This document shows, piece after piece, positions 58,412-64,000 of a stretch of DNA of 64,000 nt. The DNA lies in contig JARKIF010000014.1 in assembly GCA_029378245.1 (NCBI GenBank), positions 1,426,001-1,490,000 on the forward strand, given 5' to 3'. The position numbers and the translations under genes are program-made. The notes under the pieces are model-generated. The model worked only from the letters and a program-made list of their open reading frames with translations. It was not told the origin of the DNA and did no database searches. Positions within the stretch are counted from its first letter, which is position 1; every line of letters starts with the position of its first letter. Source of the DNA: Roridomyces roridus. Taxonomy: Eukaryota > Basidiomycota > Agaricomycetes > Agaricales > Mycenaceae.

Positions 58412-58875
58412 GGTCAACCTTGCAAAAATACTCACGCATGCCACTTGCTCCTGACCATCACGAAGTACCGACTTGTCGCTCCCGGTGTCCAAACAATACA
58501 AGTTCCTGCCGTCGCATCTTCCATCTTCCAAGGTCCGAACAGCGAACATCCCGAGCGACAATCCCGGACCAGCAACGTTACTCTACAATTGTGCCAGTCC
58601 TTTGCGGTATTCCGACGTGTTTCGTCCATTAGGAGCGTCGTCTAGCGTCGTACAAGGACGAATTAGAGCCCATGGAACCTTTTCCTCTAACGTGGCAACT
58701 CAGTTTTGGCAAAACTGTCGCCGCCGAGAATTCTGTCGTCATTCGAAACAGAAAACCCACAAGATTGATTGAAATTTCTGGAGGGTTTCGCAAGGTCCGA
58801 TTCCGGCTCTTATCCGAGTGGCTGTTGTTTCCTACCAATATTTCAAGCCCGACACGATGAACGTTTCTTGCAAAA
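58412..58875. other. 464-bp divergent promoter region
   Basis: Between maleylacetate reductase and the dioxygenase-like gene. About the last 25-35 bp before 58876 still match the flank of copy 1 at 826-860. No TATA box stands out. Confidence 0.5.
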
Positions 58876-60313
58876 ATGCTTTCCTGGCTATTACCTTCTT
58901 GGACCCAACCTGAACCCGCTCTTCCTTCGCCGAGCGCCCAAATACTCGACGACCCGTTGCAGCATGACGTCTTGACGCGCCTTCGCTCTCTGATTGTCGT
59001 CGGTGGAGCCGGGAGTTGGCCGCCGCGAGCGACGTATCGCGAGACTTGGCCTGTAGCACTGAGGTCTTATGACTCGGTATACCGCGCCATGGAGCCCTCT
59101 TTCCCCGTACCGGAATCTTCCCTCGACAACGCGTACAACCGAAAAATAATCGACTCGTTCCGGGAACGAATGCGCTCGCAACTGGAAACGCATGTGGATA
59201 TGGAGCAAGTCCGCAAGGCGTTTGAAGGCGCCGAGTCATGTCCGCAAGGCGTGTGGTTGGGACTATTCCTGTGTGTATCTTTTTTGCGGCACTCCTACCG
59301 GTGCGTTTCCTTGTATTCGTTGATTGGTCTCCCGCTAACGTCATGAAGGTGGGGTGTCAGTCCTATAGTTGGTGAAGCCCAAAGTGAACAGTCTCTCGAC
59401 TTTCCCGTGGAGCTGGAACTTCCGTGGCGATACTTGCAACGACATTTCGGGACAACGTCCCCGGGCGGCTGCATGACTTCACTCATGTATTCAAATCTGC
59501 GTGGAGATGACCGCTTGGAGTACAGCGTCACTGTGGGTTTACCAGAGGTTCACAGGTCGACCGAGTATTGGAACACGAAGCTTATTTCCGAGATGGAAGT
59601 CCAGGTCCGTACACATTGACTTCACCATGATCGAATCACTGATCATTTTCAAAGGCTCTTCCCGTATACCACCTCTTTGCACAATCAATCGCTCACCTCG
59701 ACGCAGGAGACGCTTCCGCCGCACGCGCCGCCCTAAAATCTGCCAACGAGACCCTCCGCGCGGCACTCAAGTTCTTCTTCAGCACCATGTCCGAGGCCCA
59801 CCTCTCGCACGAGGTGTGGATGGCGTACGTGCAAGGCTACCAAGGATGGACGCTCGGTGGCGTTGACGGTATTTCTGGTGGACAGAGTGTACTTTTCCGG
59901 ACACTCGACTCGTTCCTTGGGATTCGGCCGTTTCCCGTTCCAGAGAAGGAGTCGCTGCACCTTCCGACGGCGCAACGTGATTGGCTGAATTATTTGAGGG
60001 AGTACGATATCCGGGCGGTGGTCAAGGCGCGTGTGGAGGGGGAGGAGGGGGAGGCGTTGACAGCTGAATTGGACGCGTTGGTGAAGCAGCTTCGGGTGAG
60101 TGATTCCTTCGACTTGGGTTCGTACTTATTCATGCGATGCTTTAGGTTTGGCGGATGGGACACATGCATAGGATGGTGGGCTACGAGTCGGTTCACCGCC
60201 CCGAGCGCAAGACGATGACGGCTGGGATCTCGGTCGTCGATTCGCCCAGCGAGGACCAGATGATTCAGTACTTGAAACGAGAGTTGGGGACACGCCTGGC
60301 GCAGACGGTTTAG
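58876..60313 (+). CDS. IDO/PrnB-superfamily haem dioxygenase-like protein, copy 2 (complete)
   Basis: Exons 58876-59300, 59361-59604, 59655-60095 and 60146-60313 give 425 aa. The N-terminal half has DPLQHDVLTRLRSLIVVGG, WPPRATYRETWPVALRSYD and LELPWRYLQRHFG. The C-terminal half has GVDGISGGQSVLFRTLD, which parallels the indoleamine 2,3-dioxygenase GGSxGQSS signature. It also has LHLPTAQRDWLNYLREYD where that family has MPxxHRxFL, and WRMGHMHRMVGYES where the haem-ligand His of the RxxH helix sits. This supports a haem protein of the IDO/TDO/PrnB fold, acting on an indole or related substrate. The exact reaction is not evident. The ATG used by copy 1 is TTG here, so the start is three codons downstream. 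Confidence 0.8.
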
Positions 60314-60634
60314 CAAGCTAATGTATCATTATCTTATCCTAGACACATAGACGCAACAAATAGAGAGGTACATGCAACGGCAGGCCTGAATTATGCGATT
60401 ATGTCGTCTCTGTGCCATCCTTCCCCAAATTGCCTCTGTTCTTTGCTCTAAATCCACAGTCGTCTATTTGTGGGCCCAACCTCTTTCCCAGTGTTTTCCC
60501 CCAACACTTCGGCTTGCGCAATTGTTTCGCCCTCCCTGAGGAGGTCGACTACGCCAATGCGAACAGTGACCGCGAGCATGAGCGTTATCGCTTGCTACAG
60601 CAACCAGCACGGACGTGTATCTCCTGTTGTAACA
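60314..60634. other. Intergenic stretch
   Basis: About 320 bp after the dioxygenase stop. Overlapping short frames on the plus strand (60.4-60.8 kb) have no support. Confidence 0.45.
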
Positions 60635-61126
60635 TCATGGCGGGGGCTTGCTCTTGCTGTGAATGGTTTCGTTGCGCTGCCGTTGTACTTGTAAGAAATG
60701 TGTGTATTGGATCCATTGCTTTGATACCGAGGCAATATGGCCAGTATTGGGCTGCTTGCTTGCGGCATTGTCCGCGGTGTAGGCTCGCAACAAAGTACTT
60801 GGAAGGCCTGCATACTTAATTTCATGGGGTTTATTCTGATTCTGAACGAGTGTATGAATAGACGGTGCTATAACGGTGCAGAATAACTCGAGAGACGCTG
60901 CAAGGACGCCGAGTACTTCACCGATACACAGGACTGTTTTTGAGACTAGTCCAAGTCGAGACCGAAAACGTGTTACAGAGGCGGCAAGGACACGCCGTGG
61001 GTAGGCTGTGTCGGTCGACCGCAAAGTGCGGAGAGAGTCTGCTGAGGTTGCAAGGGAGAGGGTAGAGTTCTTCACAGACGCGCTCAGACCACCTCTGTGC
61101 TCCTGGGGAGTCTCTGAGGTTGACAT
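60635..61126 (-). CDS. Possible small single-pass membrane protein (low confidence)
   Basis: An open frame of 163 codons starts MSTSETPQEHRGGLSASVKN. It contains a Ser/Thr-rich N-terminus and one hydrophobic helix (VLCIGEVLGVLAASLELFC). A donor-like GTATGC after EIK suggests splicing, so the part after about residue 105 may be wrong. The start is 93 bp from the divergent chitin synthase ATG. I do not recognise the protein, and it may be spurious. Confidence 0.35.
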   Translation of the reverse strand: MSTSETPQEHRGGLSASVKNSTLSLATSADSLRTLRSTDTAYPRRVLAASVTRFRSRLGLVSKTVLCIGEVLGVLAASLELFCTVIAPSIHTLVQNQNKPHEIKYAGLPSTLLRAYTADNAASKQPNTGHIASVSKQWIQYTHFLQVQRQRNETIHSKSKPPP

Positions 61127-61219
61127 ACTTCAGCGTGTGGAGAAAAAGATGGCCGTAGCGACGAAAGATTGATCTCGGTGTTAGTTTGCGTCAGTGCATT
61201 TCTGGCTTGAGCTTTCTCA

Positions 61220-64000
61220 ATGTCTACCCCCGCCATGGCGTCCGGGGACCTGGTCGACCTCGTTTCCTCGTCGGGCGCGGCCACCATCTACCCCAACGAC
61301 GATGCTATCCTCACCGTCCTTCATTCACGCTTTCGTGCCGACCTCCCTTACACCCGTGTCGGCTCCACCCATCTCATAGTCGTCAATCCTCTCAAAACCC
61401 TCGCTAATGTCAACGACGCCAGCGCACGAGAGTACGAGGAACGCTGCTACAAGGACACCAGTCTCCCCGCCATCGACTCCCCCAAACCGCTCCAGCCCCA
61501 CGTCTACGAGCTTGCGTGCAGGATATATCTCTTGATGCGCCGCCGTGCCGAGTCCCAGCTCGTCATTGCACGCGGTATCACCGGGTCTGGAAAGTCGGCC
61601 TCGATGAGACTGCTGTCCAGCCAGCTCCTCCAGCTGTCGACTCATTCGAGGAAAGAGGCCAAACTCGCCGACCAGCTGCGCGCCCTGACGACCGTGGTCG
61701 ACTCGTTTGGGAACGCAAAGACACATGCCAACCCCGACGCCTCGCGTCATTCAAAGCTCCTCGAACTCCATTTCAATGAGCGAGGGCGTTTTGCCGGCGC
61801 CAGGTGTTTGATGTTTGGCTTGGACAAGTCGCGTCTCGCAAAACTCGGCCACGAAGAGCGCACTTACCATGTGTTCTACCAACTCCTCGCCGGTGCCACC
61901 ACTTCCGAGCGGGACAACCTCCAGCTCGAAGATCCATCCGAGTATGCCCTGTTGGCGTCCTCTGGAACGTATCGACTTCCTTCAGGCCCCTTCTCCGATG
62001 ACACCATTGGCATGTCCGACCTTCGTGCCGCCCTACGCGCCCTCTCTTTCAAACACACCCCTGCCGTCCTCTCCCTCCTCTCCGCTATCCTTGCCTCCAC
62101 CAACATCACCTTCATTCCTGCCGACAATAACATGGAGGCCTCTACCGTCGCTCCAGATGCCATCCCGGCTATCCAGCTCACCTCCCGTTTGCTTGGCGTC
62201 CCTCCAGATGAACTCGAGACCGCGCTGACAAACCGCACCTCTTACGTCCGCAAGGAGCTTTACACAGTCCTCCTTGATGAGCGCCAATCGGAAGCGCAGC
62301 GTATAAATCTCTCGCGCGATTTGTACGCTATTCTCGTGGCTTTCATTCTCGAGTCTGCCAACCGCCGCGTTGAGCCGCCCAGTGGCACCAATATCATTGC
62401 CCTCCTCGATTCCCCCGGCTTTGCTGCCCCGCCCGCGTCGATCGGCCCCGCGGCTTTTGATGTCTTTGCCAGCAACTTTGCGGACGAGCTCGTACAAGGC
62501 TGGGTTTCTCAAGCCCTCTTTGCGGACATGGAGGATGTTGTCGGGAACGAGGCCTGTGTCGAGCTACTCCGTGGAGTGCCCATCTCCGACCCTGCTCTTA
62601 TTCCCGCCAAGAAGGCTGACAAGGAAGTAGGCGTCCGTGGGGTTCTCGGCGTGTTGGGACGTGCGAGTATGGCGCTCAAGACGGGCAAGGGGGCTGACCG
62701 CGACCGCGACGAGGAACTGCTCGCGGAACTCACCGGCCGCTTTGGCTCTCACGCTTCCTTTGACCCGACCCCGCTCCCTCCCGGTGCTGGCGGTGTTGGC
62801 ACAGGCAACCTCTCTGCCCGTCCTCGTGCGTTTGGGATCAGCCACTATGCTGGTCCTTGCTCGTACGATGTCAAAGGGTTCGTCTCTGCCGACGCGGACC
62901 TCCTCGATCCTGCCATCGTCACCCTTTTGCGCGCTTCCACCGTGCCCTTTGTCGCCAAGCTCTTTGCTGGGCCGTCTCTTGCCGCGGAGCCCCATGCACG
63001 TGACGTCAACACTGTCGTTCAAGCGCAGGTGTCGTCGCGTCCCCTCAGGATGCCCAAACTCGGGGGCGAGGCGGCATTGCGGCGCCTGGATCCCGGCAAG
63101 ACGTTTGGGACGATTACGCAGCTCGATGGCACACTCTCTGCACTGCTTCAGGGTGCTCAGACCGAGGGCCATGCGCGTCTGTGGACCTTGGGATGTGTAC
63201 GGCCGAACGATTCGGGGAGTGCGAATTCGTTTGATAAGCGGCGGGTGCGGGCCCAGTTGAGGGCATTGATGGTGCCAGCGCTCGTCCAGCGTGCTGCTGG
63301 TGGAGACTTTGTGGCCGAGTTTGATGCAGAGGAGTTTTGCGCACGGTATGTGCCGACGATGCGTGGGGATGTGGAGGAGAGGATTGAGCAGTGTGCGCGG
63401 GCTGGCGGGTGGCGAAGTGGCGTTGGTGGAGAGTACAAGGTTGCTGGCGGGCGCGTGCTTGTGGGCTACGAGGCCTGGAAAGGCGTCGAGGACGTCTTGC
63501 GTGCCGCCGAGAAGGGCCGTGGAGAGGAACGTGAGGTTGATGAACCAGAGATGGACGAGCCAGAGGGCACCGAGTATACTCATGGGCAGCATGGCTATGA
63601 GGAGAGCGTGCGCGACCAGCCTGCGTATGGCGATGGTGGGTTGCTTACTCCGGCTGATCCGTTTGCTGGCGGGGTACCCGCCCTCGGTGGCCCAGGCAGC
63701 GGCAACGGGAGTGGGTGGGGCGGTGTTGGCTCGGACTACAAGACCAGCCCTGCCGGAACGATGGAGGGTTATCCCGACTCTCCGTTACCATCCAAGGACG
63801 GTCATCGCGATATGGGCCCCAGCGCAGGTTTCGTGCAGAAAGACGCCCTTCTCGCCAACAGCGCGGTCGAGGAGGTTCCCTCCAGCCGTTCGCGTCGCCT
63901 CTGGCTCTGGTTGACCTGGGGTATCACATTCTGGATCCCTTCCTTCATGCTGACCCACGTTGGACGCATGAAACGACCCGACATTCGCCTCGCTTGGCGC
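61220..64000 (+). CDS. Myosin-motor chitin synthase (class V/VII type), N-terminal part, runs off the window
   Basis: The ATG at 61220 opens 927 codons without a stop up to the window end. Residues 1 to about 700 form the myosin-like domain: DLVDLVSSSGAATIYPNDDA, RVGSTHLIVVNPL, the P-loop GITGSGKS (about residue 126), the switch-I-like NPDASRHSKLLELHFNE, FGLDKSRLAKLG and the switch-II-like LLDSPGF. Next are AFGISHYAGPCSYDVKGFVS and a Gly/Ser-rich linker. A transmembrane helix, LWLWLTWGITFWIPSFML, then begins the membrane and catalytic portion, which lies outside. Such enzymes polymerise UDP-GlcNAc into chitin at hyphal tips; the motor domain tethers or carries the enzyme along actin. No intron is seen in this part. 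Confidence 0.93.
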   Translation, partial: MSTPAMASGDLVDLVSSSGAATIYPNDDAILTVLHSRFRADLPYTRVGSTHLIVVNPLKTLANVNDASAREYEERCYKDTSLPAIDSPKPLQPHVYELACRIYLLMRRRAESQLVIARGITGSGKSASMRLLSSQLLQLSTHSRKEAKLADQLRALTTVVDSFGNAKTHANPDASRHSKLLELHFNERGRFAGARCLMFGLDKSRLAKLGHEERTYHVFYQLLAGATTSERDNLQLEDPSEYALLASSGTYRLPSGPFSDDTIGMSDLRAALRALSFKHTPAVLSLLSAILASTNITFIPADNNMEASTVAPDAIPAIQLTSRLLGVPPDELETALTNRTSYVRKELYTVLLDERQSEAQRINLSRDLYAILVAFILESANRRVEPPSGTNIIALLDSPGFAAPPASIGPAAFDVFASNFADELVQGWVSQALFADMEDVVGNEACVELLRGVPISDPALIPAKKADKEVGVRGVLGVLGRASMALKTGKGADRDRDEELLAELTGRFGSHASFDPTPLPPGAGGVGTGNLSARPRAFGISHYAGPCSYDVKGFVSADADLLDPAIVTLLRASTVPFVAKLFAGPSLAAEPHARDVNTVVQAQVSSRPLRMPKLGGEAALRRLDPGKTFGTITQLDGTLSALLQGAQTEGHARLWTLGCVRPNDSGSANSFDKRRVRAQLRALMVPALVQRAAGGDFVAEFDAEEFCARYVPTMRGDVEERIEQCARAGGWRSGVGGEYKVAGGRVLVGYEAWKGVEDVLRAAEKGRGEEREVDEPEMDEPEGTEYTHGQHGYEESVRDQPAYGDGGLLTPADPFAGGVPALGGPGSGNGSGWGGVGSDYKTSPAGTMEGYPDSPLPSKDGHRDMGPSAGFVQKDALLANSAVEEVPSSRSRRLWLWLTWGITFWIPSFMLTHVGRMKRPDIRLAWR

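Noticed and set aside
60412..60819. A 135-codon Cys-containing plus-strand frame
   Set aside because: Cysteine spacing is irregular, there is no signal or domain, and it overlaps the better minus-strand candidate.
62564..63592. A 342-codon minus-strand frame within the chitin synthase
   Set aside because: The plus-strand frame is continuous and matches a known family; the antisense frame has no recognisable domain.
1..64000. CRISPR arrays, bacterial operons or ribosome-binding sites
   Set aside because: No regularly spaced palindromic repeats are seen, and the spliced eukaryotic gene structure rules out a prokaryotic reading.

Overview
The window is nuclear DNA from a basidiomycete fungus, most likely an Agaricomycete. 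Nearly every gene is broken by short introns of about 40-60 nt. The encoded families fit: a myosin-motor chitin synthase, an HP1-type chromodomain protein, Y14/RBM8A, TFIIIC, Tpt1, Sec72, a Gvp36-type BAR protein, a PTC7-type PP2C, Agaricomycete-style F-box proteins and a maleylacetate reductase. Exons were read by hand from splice signals, frame continuity and family motifs. No transcript data were available, so most multi-exon boundaries are models.

Layout. 1-825 (minus, cut by the window edge) is a haem-dioxygenase-like (IDO/PrnB superfamily) gene; its inverted paralogue lies at 58876-60313. 0.86-5.8 kb is gene-free and holds tRNA-like and SINE-like debris, a TTAGG-like run and a poly(A) tract. 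5.8-8.5 kb is a membrane-anchored coiled-coil protein. 10.6-13.7 kb is a nuclear block: HP1 (minus), Y14 (minus) and a MYND zinc-finger protein (plus). 15.4-18.4 kb is a TFIIIC subunit. 18.9-28.0 kb is a transporter cluster in which two tandem MFS paralogues flank a flavin monooxygenase. 29.0-33.7 kb has three minus-strand housekeeping genes (KAT14-like acetyltransferase, BAR protein, Smr protein). 34.0-36.0 kb is a single-pass membrane glycoprotein. 36.5-39.6 kb is Sec72 divergent from two tandem Tpt1 paralogues. 39.8-40.7 kb is a secreted Gly-rich protein and 42.8-45.1 kb is the PP2C. 45.3-51.5 kb holds a lineage-type protein family with two genes and decayed tandem fragments. 51.8-54.7 kb has two tandem F-box genes. 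55.7-57.1 kb is a secreted repeat protein with Kex2-type sites, related to the 40-kb secreted protein. 57.2-58.4 kb is maleylacetate reductase, followed by the second dioxygenase-like gene. 61.2-64 kb is the N-terminal part of a myosin-motor chitin synthase that runs off the window.

The housekeeping genes span chromatin, RNA processing, Pol III transcription, tRNA repair-type chemistry, ER translocation and cell-wall synthesis. They are interleaved with lineage-expanded families that show recent duplication and decay. Several duplicated or accessory genes carry small indels relative to their expected frame, which are either real pseudogenisation or assembly errors. The most novel-looking material is the pair of secreted repeat proteins, one with four regularly spaced dibasic sites, and the diverged Tpt1 paralogue that lacks the family's HGT motif.
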